A DNA stretch of 64,000 nt from Streptomyces sp. SAI-135 (GTDB lineage Bacteria > Actinomycetota > Actinomycetes > Streptomycetales > Streptomycetaceae), in the NCBI RefSeq assembly GCF_029893805.1, contig NZ_JARXYP010000002.1, positions 3,968,001 through 4,032,000 on the forward strand. The letters are read 5' to 3'. The notes beneath the pieces were generated by a model that ran no database searches, was not told where the DNA came from, and saw only the letters and a list, made by a program, of their open reading frames with translations. Every line of letters begins with the position of its first letter. Position 1 is the first letter of the stretch. The translations under genes were made by a program, and so were the position numbers. Shown piece after piece: positions 17,283 through 25,558 of this stretch.

Positions 17283-20200
17283 TCAGAGCAGCCCGTCCCA
17301 CATCTGTTCGAGCAGCACCGACCACCAGCTCTCGGGCGAACCCAGCGCGGCCGGGTCGAGCGAGGCGAGCTGGGCCTGGAAGTCGACGGTCCAGCGGCCC
17401 GCCTGCTCCTGGTTCAGGCCGAAGCGAAGCCGCCACATCCGGCCCAGCAGAGCCAGGCAGCGCTGGAACTCGGGCAGACCCGTGTTCACGAACTGCGGCG
17501 GTACCGGCGCACCGCCCGGCCCCGCCTCCACCGGCACGGCGACGATGTTCGCCGTGCCGTACTGCACACAGACCGCCTTGCCGAAGTCGCCGCCCATGAC
17601 GAGGTACGAGCCCGCGTCGGAGGCCGGCCGCACCCCGCGCTCGGCCGCCAGCTCGGCCAGCGTCGGCACCGGCCGCCCCGGCTGCGCCTGCGCCCAGAAG
17701 AACGGCCCCATGTCCAACGGCAGCCCCGCCACGACCAGCGAGTGCGCCACGACCGGCGGCACGCCCTGGCGGTCCACCGCGGCCTGCTCGAACCGGAAGA
17801 CGCCCGGACCGAACGCCCCGGCCAGCTCCTGCGCCACCCCCTCCGGCGGGACCGGCGGCGCGGCCTGGACGGGCGGCAGCGGCGCGCGCACCGGCGCGGG
17901 GCGGGCGGGTCCGTCCGCCACCTGATGCAACTCGCCCTGATGCGCCAGCAGTTGCTGCATGCCCTGCTGCCGGCTCGCGTGATCCGTGCCGTACGGGGCG
18001 ATGCTCGCGATCCTCGCCTGCGGCCACTGCTCCCGGATCATCCGCGCGCAGTACGCCCCCGGCAGCTCGCAGGACTCCAACTCGGTGTGGAGCTCCAGCA
18101 CTTGGTCCGGCGGGACGTTCATGGCGCGCAGCTCGTGGAAGATCTGCCACTCCGGGTGCGGTGTCCCCGGCGCCGACCGCCGGATCAACTGCTGCTCCGA
18201 CCCGTCCTGCGCCCGGTACCGAAGGACCGCCTGATAGCCGGGCCCGACGGTGGGCTGCGACTGCTGGGGGTATCCGTAGGCGGGGGGCGGGGTGGGTGCG
18301 GGATGCGCCGGGGCGGGGTGTCCGGGGGCAGGCGGCTGACCGGGCGACGGATGGCCGGGGGCCGGGTGCCCCTGGGCGGGAGGCGGGGTGGGTGCGAGGT
18401 GCCCCTGCGCGGGCCGGCCCTGCATCGGCTGCCCGGACGCCGGGTGGCCCGGCATGGTCTGCCCCGGCGGAGGCACCGGGCCCCGGGGACGGCACCGCGC
18501 CCGGCGGCGGGGGCGGCATCGCGCCGGGCGGCGGGGGCGGCATCGCGCCGGGCGGCGGGGGCGGCATCGCGCCGGGCGACATCGGCTGTGGAGCGCCTGG
18601 AGCGGCGCCGGGGGCACTCGGAGCGTTGGGGAAGCTGGGGGCACCTGGAGCGCCCGGGGTACCGGGGCCACCTGCAGAGCCCGGGGCACTGGGGAAACCA
18701 GGAGCACCAGGGCCGCCGGAGCCGGGAGCACCGTGAGCAGCGTGAGTGCCCAGGGCATCGGAAGAACCGGGGCCAACCGCAGGGTTCGGGGCACTGGGGA
18801 ATCCGGGAGCACCGGGGGCCCCAGGAGTGCCCGAGTTGCCAGGACCACCGGCAGCGCCCGGCGCACCGGGGAAACCAAGAGCACCCGGGGTGCCGGCACC
18901 ACCGGCAGAGCCGGGACCACCGGGACCACCTGCAGAGCCAGGCGCACCGGGGGCCTGCGGCGGCGGAGGCACGCCGGGTCCGTTAGCCGGGGGCCTGGAC
19001 AACACGGTCTCCGCGTGATGCACGGCCCCCCGGTCTGCCGCACCGGGAGGCTTCGGCGCACCGGGCACCCCAGGAGGACCCGGAGGCTGAGGAGCGTTCG
19101 GCGCACCGGCGGACTGCGGAGCACCCTGCGCATGCGGGAACTGGGGTGCACCCGGGGCACCAGGCGACTGAGGGACACCGGGCACACCCGGGGCACCGGG
19201 CGGCTGAGGAGTAGCAGGCGCACCCGGGACGCCCGGGAACTGCCCGCCGGCGGGGCCCCCAGACGGCTGCGGAGCACCCGTCACACCGGGCGGTGGCGGA
19301 GGCGGCGTGGGGACGCCACCGGGAGCCGACTGCCCTCCCGGCCCCGCGGTCCCCTCGGCACCTGGCGCCGACACGAACTGGGTCGGCACGTACCCAGCCC
19401 CCGGAGTCGAACCTGCCCCCGGGAGCCCAGGCGGAGGCGGAGGCGGCGGAGTGGAACCCCCACCCTGCGCCCCCCGCGAAGGAGGCGCCAACTTGCTGGT
19501 GGCGACATCGGCGATGTCCCCGGCACTCGGCGCAGGCGCCGGCCCACCGGCCGCACCAGCAGCGCCCGGCACACCCCCTGGCCCCTGCGGATACCCGTAC
19601 GCGGGAGGCGTACCCGGCGCACCCCCTGGCCCTTGCGGATACCCGTACGACGCCCCCACCGCGGACCCTCCGGCCGCCGGCGTGGCTCCAGGCGCCCCCG
19701 GACCGGCACCCCGAGCCCCGGAAATCCGCGCCGTCCTGGAGTCCGAGACATCGGACACGTCCGCGACCTCGGACACGTCCGCGACCTCGGAGGCGTCCAT
19801 CACCAAGGAAGCGCCCGAACCCTCCGACACATCCGCAACCTCCGACGCGTCGGACACCTCCGACGCATCCTGCACCTCCGACGCGTCCTGCACATCCGCG
19901 ACGTCCGCCCCGTCCAGAGCCGACGACTCCCCCTCGTCACCCGGCGACGGCGCCGACGAGGACGGCGGCGGCGAGAACACCGTCTCCGGCAACGCCACGG
20001 ACAGGTCCTCACCCCCGTTCGTGTCGGTCCCGGTCCACGGCCGGGCCTCCGGGGCCGCCGGGCCCCCCGCCCCACCGATCCCCAACTTGTCCGCCGCGTC
20101 CTGCAACCACTCCGGCGGCGTCAGCAGGAACGACGTCTGGTTCAGATCGACCCGCGACGCGACCGCACCCCCCGCCCCCGCCCCGGCGTCCCCGGCCCCG

Positions 20201-20463
20201 TCCTCCCGGCCGTACTCCTCCTCGTACCGGCGGATCACCTCACCCACCGGCAACGCGGGCCACAGCGTGGCCTCCCCGCTGTCCCGGGCGATCACCAGCC
20301 GCTGCGCGCCCCCGTCCGAACGCGGCCCCTCCGCGCGGTCCTCGGCCCACACCACGAACCCGAGGTCGAACTCCCGCACCCGCACCTCACGATGCTGGTA
20401 CGCCGGCACATCCCCGTTGATCCACTCTTCCGCGCGCTCCTGCGCCTGCGCGAACGTCACCAT
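17283..20463 (-). CDS. YrhB-type immunity domain + disordered linker + nucleic-acid deaminase + SUKH-4 protein, frameshifted in this sequence
   Basis: Read as one gene interrupted by a +1 frameshift near 18478-18488. Residues ~1-85 (FAQAQERAEEWIN ... LPVGEVIRRYEEEYG) resemble the YrhB/Imm35 immunity fold. A stretch of ~550 residues follows that is rich in Pro, Gly, Ala, Ser and Asp and contains DASEVADVSEV repeats, collagen-like GAPGAPG runs and three GAMPPPPP units. After the shift come a deaminase-like domain (HPEWQIF with a zinc-type HxE at 18158-18150, TELESCELPGAYC with two Cys) and a C-terminal SUKH-4 domain (GVFRFEQAAV ... GSYLVMGGDFGKAVCVQYG). A predicted toxin-type enzyme and immunity domains thus share one chain. 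ATG at 20463; the WHH-SUKH-1 gene ends 9 bp upstream, so the two form an operon. No signal peptide. Enzymatic activity is inferred. Confidence 0.72.
18478..18488 (-). other. Apparent +1 frameshift site in a G4/C4 run
   Basis: The frame that is sensible upstream (GAMPPPPPGAVPSPGPG) becomes meaningless Ala/Arg/Gly-rich sequence downstream, while the frame one base further on gives the deaminase and SUKH-4 domains. Both frames are open across the run GGGCCCCGGGG, and removing one base there would join them as SPGPVPPPGQ. A homopolymer sequencing error is the simplest explanation. Confidence 0.65.
18503..18574 (-). repeat. Three tandem 24-bp units encoding GAMPPPPP
   Basis: Three consecutive 24-bp units (18503-18526, 18527-18550, 18551-18574) lie in the linker part of the frameshifted gene. 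They encode repeats of G-A-M-P-P-P-P-P on the minus strand and could expand or shrink by slippage. Confidence 0.75.
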
Positions 20464-20472
20464 CGCTGAAGC

Positions 20473-21468
20473 TCACTCCCCCGACACGGAAGAAGACACG
20501 GGAACGGAACGGGCGAACCCGCCGTCCACCATCAGGTTCGCCACCGTCTCCAACTCCGGCGGATTACCGGCCAGTCGGGACAGGAACTCGTCGAAGTCCG
20601 CACCGCAGGGCAGCAGAAGACGCTCCACCCGCTCGGCCGGCGGCACCGAGGGGTCGACGTCACGCGCGTCGTCGTAGGCGCAGAACCAGACCGACCCGAT
20701 CCCCCCGCCCTTCACCTTCACGGCCAGCAGACCGCCCTGGACGAAGCCGACGCCCAGGTAGTCCTTCGTCAGATGGTCCCGCAGGCACTTGTTGACGTAC
20801 ACGAGGTCGTTGACCGCCGCCTCGTCACGCACCGTGAAGAACGGCTGGTCCACCAGGAGCCCCAGTTCCGCGTCCAGCGCGGCCCCCACCGGCGCCGACC
20901 CGCCCGCCGCCTTCAGGAAGGACCGGTAGGCGCCGGGCAGCCGGTAGCCGAGGTCCTCCTCGACCCCCTGCACCTGCGACTCCGTCACCGCCACCGAGGA
21001 CTTCGGCAGCCCGAAGTGCGCCGGCCGCGTCTCCTGCAACGGCCGCGTCCCCCGCTTGTTCTGGTCGACCCGGGTCGTCGCGATCCCGCCGTGGTGCCGC
21101 AACAGGGCCTTCACCTCGACCGGGACCAGTTCCAGACGCCGCGAGGCCACCACGTGATGCCACGTCCAGCCGTGCGGCGTCGCCACCGCCGGCACCGTGT
21201 CCCACAGCTCGTGACCGGTCGCCGCCAGCGCCGCGTTGGCCGACACGTAGTCCGTCAGCCGCAGTTCGTCGACCCCGAAACCCTCCGGCGGCTCGGCGAT
21301 CTCGGCGGCGGCACGCGCGTAGGGCGAGAAGTCGGGGTAGCCACGCTCGTCCACCCGCACCCCTCTGGGATGACGCGCGGCCCGGACCGGGTCCGGGAAA
21401 TGCACGACCTGCCCGGCGTAGGCCGCGTTCGGCGGCGCGGCTTGTTGCCCGAGCCGACCTGTCGTCAT
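20473..21468 (-). CDS. WHH-type nuclease domain fused to SUKH-1 (SMI1/KNR4) domain
   Basis: 331 residues. The N-terminal half (~20-150) has the look of a WHH nuclease of the HNH/EndoVII superfamily: a lead-in VDERGYPDFSPYA, LWDTVPAVATPHGWTWHHV with W103-H104-H105, and LELVPVEVKALLRHHGG. In the canonical motif a His occurs where Lys120 stands here, so activity may be changed. The C-terminal half (~157-300) is a SUKH-1 fold: VTESQVQGVEEDLGYRLPGAYRSFLKAAGG and LPCGADFDEFLSRL. SUKH proteins are known immunity partners of nuclease and deaminase toxins. ATG at 21468 has AGGGGG upstream. First gene of the leftward operon; no secretion signal. Confidence 0.75.
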   Translation of the reverse strand: MTTGRLGQQAAPPNAAYAGQVVHFPDPVRAARHPRGVRVDERGYPDFSPYARAAAEIAEPPEGFGVDELRLTDYVSANAALAATGHELWDTVPAVATPHGWTWHHVVASRRLELVPVEVKALLRHHGGIATTRVDQNKRGTRPLQETRPAHFGLPKSSVAVTESQVQGVEEDLGYRLPGAYRSFLKAAGGSAPVGAALDAELGLLVDQPFFTVRDEAAVNDLVYVNKCLRDHLTKDYLGVGFVQGGLLAVKVKGGGIGSVWFCAYDDARDVDPSVPPAERVERLLLPCGADFDEFLSRLAGNPPELETVANLMVDGGFARSVPVSSSVSGE

Positions 21469-21801
21469 GGCGAAAGCCCCCTGCGGCGCTCTGGTACGAC
21501 CGCGGCGACCTCCTCGGCAAAGCAAGGCCGCCACGCACCGTATCGACTGTCTCGTCCGTCTCCACGCGTCAACCGCGCGCAACGCGGCGACCACTTGGAT
21601 CGCGGTGCCGACAGCCTATGCGGTACGACGACACCGGTCACCGGGCACCGGCCAGCCCCCCTCCGCTTCCGTGACCAGCCGTCACCCCACCGTGACAGCC
21701 CGCCCAAACCCGGGCGTGTCGCACCGCCCCAGCTTCCGCACCAGCCACGCCGTTTGGCAGTCTGTGACCTCCGGGGGGATGCTCGGGAGGGGATGACGAT
21801 C
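21469..21801. promoter_or_regulatory. Divergent promoter region of the SUKH cluster
   Basis: These 333 bp separate the leftward WHH-SUKH-1 operon from the rightward YwqJ-deaminase gene. No gene is supported. Both promoters should lie here, but no confident -35/-10 pair or long palindrome was found. The right end has a good ribosome site, GGGAGGGG at 21785-21792. Confidence 0.4.
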
Positions 21802-22365
21802 ATGAACACGACGCAGACGGGACCGCACACAGGACCGCACACGGGCATGACCACCGGCACCGACGCCGGCCCGCACGCCGGTGCCAACGGCGACCCCCGC
21901 ATCGGCTGGAGCAGCGCCGAGAGACCCCACGCACCCACCCTCCGCCACCGCCGCGACGGCATACTGCCCACCGTCGCCGCCGCCCTCTCCGTGCGCGGCG
22001 CCACCCTCACCTCCACCGCCGCCCGCGGCGACCAGGCCCCGCCACTGCACCCGCTCGTCCAGGACTTCCTCGACACCCTCGGCAGCGACCGGCGCGACCG
22101 CTTCACCGGCCGCTGCGCCGAGGCCATGCTCATATCCCGGCACATCACCGCGGCCGACGAGGCCCGCAGCAAGCGCGCCGCCCGCAAGCCGATGACCAAC
22201 GGCGAGGCCCGCCGCGCCCTCAAGCAGGCCAAACTCACCGCCCGCCGCATCCGCGAGGACGGTGACCCGCTGCACGGCAGCTTCGCCGCCCCCTGCCGCG
22301 CCTGCACCGCCCTGAGCGCCCACTTCGGCGTACGCATCGTCGACCCGACGGCGAACGGCGGCTGA
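21802..22365 (+). CDS. YwqJ-type putative nucleic-acid deaminase
   Basis: 187 residues. The core DTLGSDRRDRFTGRCAEAMLISRHI with C105-A-E107, followed by FAAPCRACTALSAHFGVRI with C165 and C168, matches the YwqJ-type deaminase pattern, in which a Cys-Ala-Glu replaces the usual His-Ala-Glu and two Cys complete the zinc site. These enzymes are predicted to deaminate bases in nucleic acid and occur in bacterial toxins. The N-terminus is low-complexity, without a signal peptide. ATG at 21802 was chosen (9 nt from GGGAGGGG); the ATG at 21793 abuts the ribosome site. A SUKH-3 gene follows in the same frame. Confidence 0.75.
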   Translation: MNTTQTGPHTGPHTGMTTGTDAGPHAGANGDPRIGWSSAERPHAPTLRHRRDGILPTVAAALSVRGATLTSTAARGDQAPPLHPLVQDFLDTLGSDRRDRFTGRCAEAMLISRHITAADEARSKRAARKPMTNGEARRALKQAKLTARRIREDGDPLHGSFAAPCRACTALSAHFGVRIVDPTANGG

Positions 22366-22488
22366 CACCCCAACCCCCCCCCCAAACGGCCCAAACAGCT
22401 CCCCACGCACGACCCGTACGACACCCGCACCAAGGCGCCCCGCTCACCCCGGGCGCCCACCCATGACCTCGACGAACGCGAAGGGCAG

Positions 22489-22983
22489 ATGCACCCCGAC
22501 CGCACCGGCACCACCCGCTTCCCCGTCCCCGTCGACGCCGTACTGCGCGCCGCCGGCTGGCAGCCCGGACGCTGGGACATAAAACAGGCCGAGATCTGGG
22601 CCGACGCCCTGCGCGAACACACCTCACCCGCAGGCCACCGGCACGCCGTGTTCCCGGCCGCCGTCGAGGCCTGGGCCGAGTTCGGCGGACTGCACCTGAC
22701 CCCCACCGGCCCCGGCCGCCAGATCGCCCCCGCCCGCCTCCACCTCGACCCGCTGCACGGCCTCCACATGGCCCGCACCCTCGCCGACCTCGGCCGCGCC
22801 CTGGACACCGAGGTCTGCCCCCTCGGCGCCGAGACCGACACCCAGGCGCTCCTCGCCATCGACACCGAGGGCCGCGTCTACGCCCTCGACCACACCGGCG
22901 ACTGGTACCTCGGCCCCGACGTCGACCAGGCCCTGGCCGGCCTCGTCTCCGGCATCGACCCCACCCGCCTCACCGCGGGCTGA
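22489..22983 (+). CDS. SUKH-3 domain immunity-like protein
   Basis: 164 residues. The SUKH-3 pattern is clear: VDAVLRAAGWQPGRWDIKQAE near the start, FPAAVEAWAEFGGLHLTPTGPG, LHLDPLHG, and TDTQALLAIDTEGRVYALDHTGDWYLG. SUKH-3 proteins are regarded as immunity partners of nucleic-acid-targeting toxins. Only ATG 22489 (after GAAGGG) can serve as a start in this frame, because no GTG, TTG or ATG occurs between it and the TGA of the deaminase. The upstream codons (THDLDEREGQ just before the ATG) still look protein-like. Probably cotranscribed with the deaminase. Confidence 0.75.
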   Translation: MHPDRTGTTRFPVPVDAVLRAAGWQPGRWDIKQAEIWADALREHTSPAGHRHAVFPAAVEAWAEFGGLHLTPTGPGRQIAPARLHLDPLHGLHMARTLADLGRALDTEVCPLGAETDTQALLAIDTEGRVYALDHTGDWYLGPDVDQALAGLVSGIDPTRLTAG

Positions 22984-23013
22984 CCCCCGCCGGCCTCGCC
23001 GGCCCCCGCCGCC

Positions 23014-24321
23014 CTACACCGCCGGAATCACCGCCGACACCCGAAAGCCCCCCGCCTCCGTCGGCCCCGACACGAACACCCCGCCCAGCGCGGAGACCCG
23101 CTCCTTCATCCCCACCAGCCCGTTGCCCCCCGACGGCAGCCGGGCCGACGCGAGGGACGACATCTCCGGCGGCGGCTCGTTCTCCACCTGCATCGCGATC
23201 TCCGACACCCGGTGCGCCAGCCGCACGTGCGTCTTCGCACCCGCCGCATGCTTGTGGACGTTGGTCAACGCCTCCTGCACCACCCGGAACGCCGTCTGCT
23301 CGATCTGCGCGGCGTACGACCGCACCTCGCCCTCCACGGACAGATCCACGGCCATGCCCGCCGCGGCCGACTGCCCGATCAGCGTCTCCAGATCGTCCAG
23401 ACAGGGCCCCTCGGCCTCCTCCACCACACGCGAGGCCGCCGCGGCCGCCGCCACCCCCACCGCGACCAACGGCACCGCCGACCGCTCCTGCCGCCCGAAC
23501 CCGTCCCCGCTGCGCAGCACCCCGAGCATCTCCCGCAACTCGGTCAGCGCCTGCCGACCCATGTCCCCCACCAGCGCCGCGTTCTTCACGGCCTTCTCGG
23601 GATCCTTGCGGGCCACGGCCTGCAGGGCGGCCGCGTGCACCACCATCAGACTCACCCGGTGCGCGACGACGTCGTGCATCTCACGGGCGATGCGGGTCCG
23701 CTCCTCACTGCGCGCCCACTCCGCCCGCTCCTCGGCCCGCTCGGCCAGCAGCTGAAGCTCCCGCTCCAGGTCGTCGGCCCGCTCCCGCAGGCTCTCCATG
23801 AGCCGGCGCCGAGCCCCCACGTACAGCCCGAGCAGCAGCGGCGGCGCGGTCATCCCGATCGCGGTGGTGATCGACGCGAAGGGGACGAACCAGTCCCCCA
23901 GGTCCAGTTCGCCGTGCGCCATGTCCTGCCGAACCCGCACGAACATCACGATCAGCATCCCGACGAGGGACATCCCCGCCAGCGAGCCGATGATCCGGCG
24001 CGGCAACTCGGACGCGGCAAGCGTGTACAGGCCGACGATGCCCATCAGATAGCCCATCTGAGCGGGCGTGATCGCGATGCTCACCAGCACGACGGCGATC
24101 GGCCACTTGCGCCGGACGACCAGCACCGCCCCCGCGAGCACCCCGAACACGATCCCCGCGGCCATCGGGATCCCCGCGTCCTCCGCGAACCGGACCCCCT
24201 CGAACGCGCACTCCACTGCGGACGCCGACGCAAGGCCCACGTCCAGTACCGCACTGCGCCACCGCGCCCACCACCACGGCCCCTTCTGCGCCGCGGTGGT
24301 GTCTTCCCCCGTCGTGGTCAT
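23014..24321 (-). CDS. Sensor histidine kinase (HisKA_3/NarX-DesK type), orphan
   Basis: 435 residues. The N-terminal half has about five membrane helices (from VLDVGLASASAVECAF to PPLLLGLYVGA), then a coiled-coil linker (residues ~180-215). The dimerisation/phosphoacceptor box EERTRIAREMHDVVAHRVSLMVVHA carries the conserved His. The ATPase domain shows FRVVQEALTNVHKHAAGA (N box), GGNGLVGMKERVSALGG (G box) and ends GGFRVSAVIPAV. No response regulator lies next to it, so its partner must be elsewhere. Convergent with the SUKH-3 gene, with a 30-bp gap. Confidence 0.9.
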   Translation of the reverse strand: MTTTGEDTTAAQKGPWWWARWRSAVLDVGLASASAVECAFEGVRFAEDAGIPMAAGIVFGVLAGAVLVVRRKWPIAVVLVSIAITPAQMGYLMGIVGLYTLAASELPRRIIGSLAGMSLVGMLIVMFVRVRQDMAHGELDLGDWFVPFASITTAIGMTAPPLLLGLYVGARRRLMESLRERADDLERELQLLAERAEERAEWARSEERTRIAREMHDVVAHRVSLMVVHAAALQAVARKDPEKAVKNAALVGDMGRQALTELREMLGVLRSGDGFGRQERSAVPLVAVGVAAAAAASRVVEEAEGPCLDDLETLIGQSAAAGMAVDLSVEGEVRSYAAQIEQTAFRVVQEALTNVHKHAAGAKTHVRLAHRVSEIAMQVENEPPPEMSSLASARLPSGGNGLVGMKERVSALGGVFVSGPTEAGGFRVSAVIPAV

Positions 24322-24482
24322 GCCTCCAGCCTACGGTCGCCGCCCGCCGGATTTCCGGTGACTTTCGACGACTGGCCTACACCACATCGAGTGACCGATC
24401 GACTACGAAACAGCCCGATATCCCTCGAACTGCTGAATCGCTCACCGTTCGAGCGTGGAAGATCGCATTCCGCCCGGACGGT

Positions 24483-25349
24483 ATGCCCATGGCACATTCA
24501 CGGGGCAAGTACGCGGATTTCGACGGACTGCGGGAGCGGGCGGTCGCCCTGCGGCGCCAGGGCCACAGCCTCCGGCAGATCCGCGACGAGCTGAAGATCT
24601 TCAACAACGACATCCTGCAGCGGCTGGTGAAGGGCGAGCCACCACCGGAGTGGACGAAACGACCGAACGCCAAGGACGACCTGAGGGCGAGGGCGCGAGA
24701 GCTACGACTCCAGGGGTGGACCTACGACCGCATCGAGGCGGAGCTCGGCTGCTCAAGGAGTTCGGTCTCCCTGTGGGTTCGGGACCTGCCGAAGCCGGAG
24801 CGCCGCGATCCGACGGAACAGGCGAAGCTGGCGGCGCGTAAGCGGTGGGAGCACGAACTGACGGTGCGGGACGAGGAAAGACGGCGGACCAAGGCGACCG
24901 CGGCACAGGAGATCGGGATGATGTCCGACCGCGAACTGTTCATCGCCGGAGTGGCCCTCTACTGGGCCGAGGGCGCCAAGGACAAGCCGTACCGCCGGAC
25001 CGAGGTGCTGCAGTTCATCAACAGCGACCCCAATGTGATCAGCCTCTTCCTGCGCTGGCTCGAGCTCCTCGGGGTGCGGCGAGAGCGCCTGACCCTGCGC
25101 GTCAGCATTCACGAGACCGCGGACGTGGACGCCGCCGAGGAGTTCTGGGCCGGCATCGCCGGTGTCGACACGGCAGCGTTCAGCAAAGCCACCCTGAAAC
25201 GGCACAACCCCCGGACAGTGCGCAAGAACACCGGAGACACCTATCACGGCTGTCTCGTGATTTACGTCCGGCAGAGCGCCGATCTGTACCGTCGCATGGA
25301 GGGCGCCTGGTACGGCATAGTAGGAGCCGCCACCCGGCGACCTGACTGA
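24483..25349 (+). CDS. Double helix-turn-helix protein with LAGLIDADG-like segment
   Basis: 288 residues. Two consecutive HTH modules of related sequence lie at ~16-51 (LRERAVALRRQGHSLRQIRDEL) and ~67-100 (LRARARELRLQGWTYDRIEAEL, then GCSRSSVSLWVRDL). Next comes a basic linker. From ~150, ELFIAGVALYWAEGAKDK, FINSDPNVISLFLRWLELLGV and a long C-terminal part recall single-motif LAGLIDADG endonucleases (a hydrophobic helix ending in an acidic residue and Gly, then an N-S-D turn). Related proteins are usually labelled hypothetical or HTH-containing. Nuclease activity is only a suggestion. The gene ends 22 bp before tRNA-Gln. ATG at 24489 is an alternative start; no strong ribosome site is visible. 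Confidence 0.6.
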   Translation: MPMAHSRGKYADFDGLRERAVALRRQGHSLRQIRDELKIFNNDILQRLVKGEPPPEWTKRPNAKDDLRARARELRLQGWTYDRIEAELGCSRSSVSLWVRDLPKPERRDPTEQAKLAARKRWEHELTVRDEERRRTKATAAQEIGMMSDRELFIAGVALYWAEGAKDKPYRRTEVLQFINSDPNVISLFLRWLELLGVRRERLTLRVSIHETADVDAAEEFWAGIAGVDTAAFSKATLKRHNPRTVRKNTGDTYHGCLVIYVRQSADLYRRMEGAWYGIVGAATRRPD

Positions 25350-25371
25350 ATGTCTGGTTCAGCCGAAATAT

Positions 25372-25443
25372 TCCCCCGTGGTGTAATTGGCAGCACTGTG
25401 GCTTTTGGTGCCATCTGTCCGGGTTCGAGTCCTGGCGGGGGAG
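25372..25443 (+). tRNA. tRNA-Gln (anticodon UUG)
   Basis: A 72-nt cloverleaf. The acceptor stem pairs TCCCCCG (25372-25378) with CGGGGGA (25436-25442), with G as discriminator. The D arm contains TAATTGGCAG, and the anticodon stem is GTGGC/GCCAT with loop TTTTGGT, giving anticodon TTG, which reads CAA. The T loop is TTCGAGT. CCA is not encoded; the next bases are CCG. Confidence 0.95.
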
Positions 25444-25456
25444 CCGCACTCCGTCC

Positions 25457-25482
25457 GGGCTCTGACAGCACTGTCAGGGCCC
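25457..25482 (+). terminator. Terminator of the tRNA-Gln transcript
   Basis: A 12-bp stem with one T-G pair (25457-25468 with 25471-25482) starts 13 bp after the tRNA end and precedes the glmU promoter region. Confidence 0.65.
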
Positions 25483-25558
25483 GCTCTCATGTCTCTCCGG
25501 AAACGCCCCGGTATCCTGCGGATGTCACCCCACCCCCTCCACAGCCGAAGGGCATCCC

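Noticed and set aside
17266..18480. Ala/Arg/Gly-rich C-terminal continuation of the YrhB-linker frame
   Set aside because: The downstream 400 residues in this frame are meaningless, while the neighbouring frame carries deaminase and SUKH-4 motifs; a frameshift is the better explanation.
22462..22489. ATG at 22462 as the SUKH-3 start
   Set aside because: It is out of frame with the SUKH-3 domain.
24483..25443. Integrated plasmid or prophage at tRNA-Gln
   Set aside because: No integrase, no duplicated tRNA 3' end and no phage genes; only the position of one odd gene suggests it.
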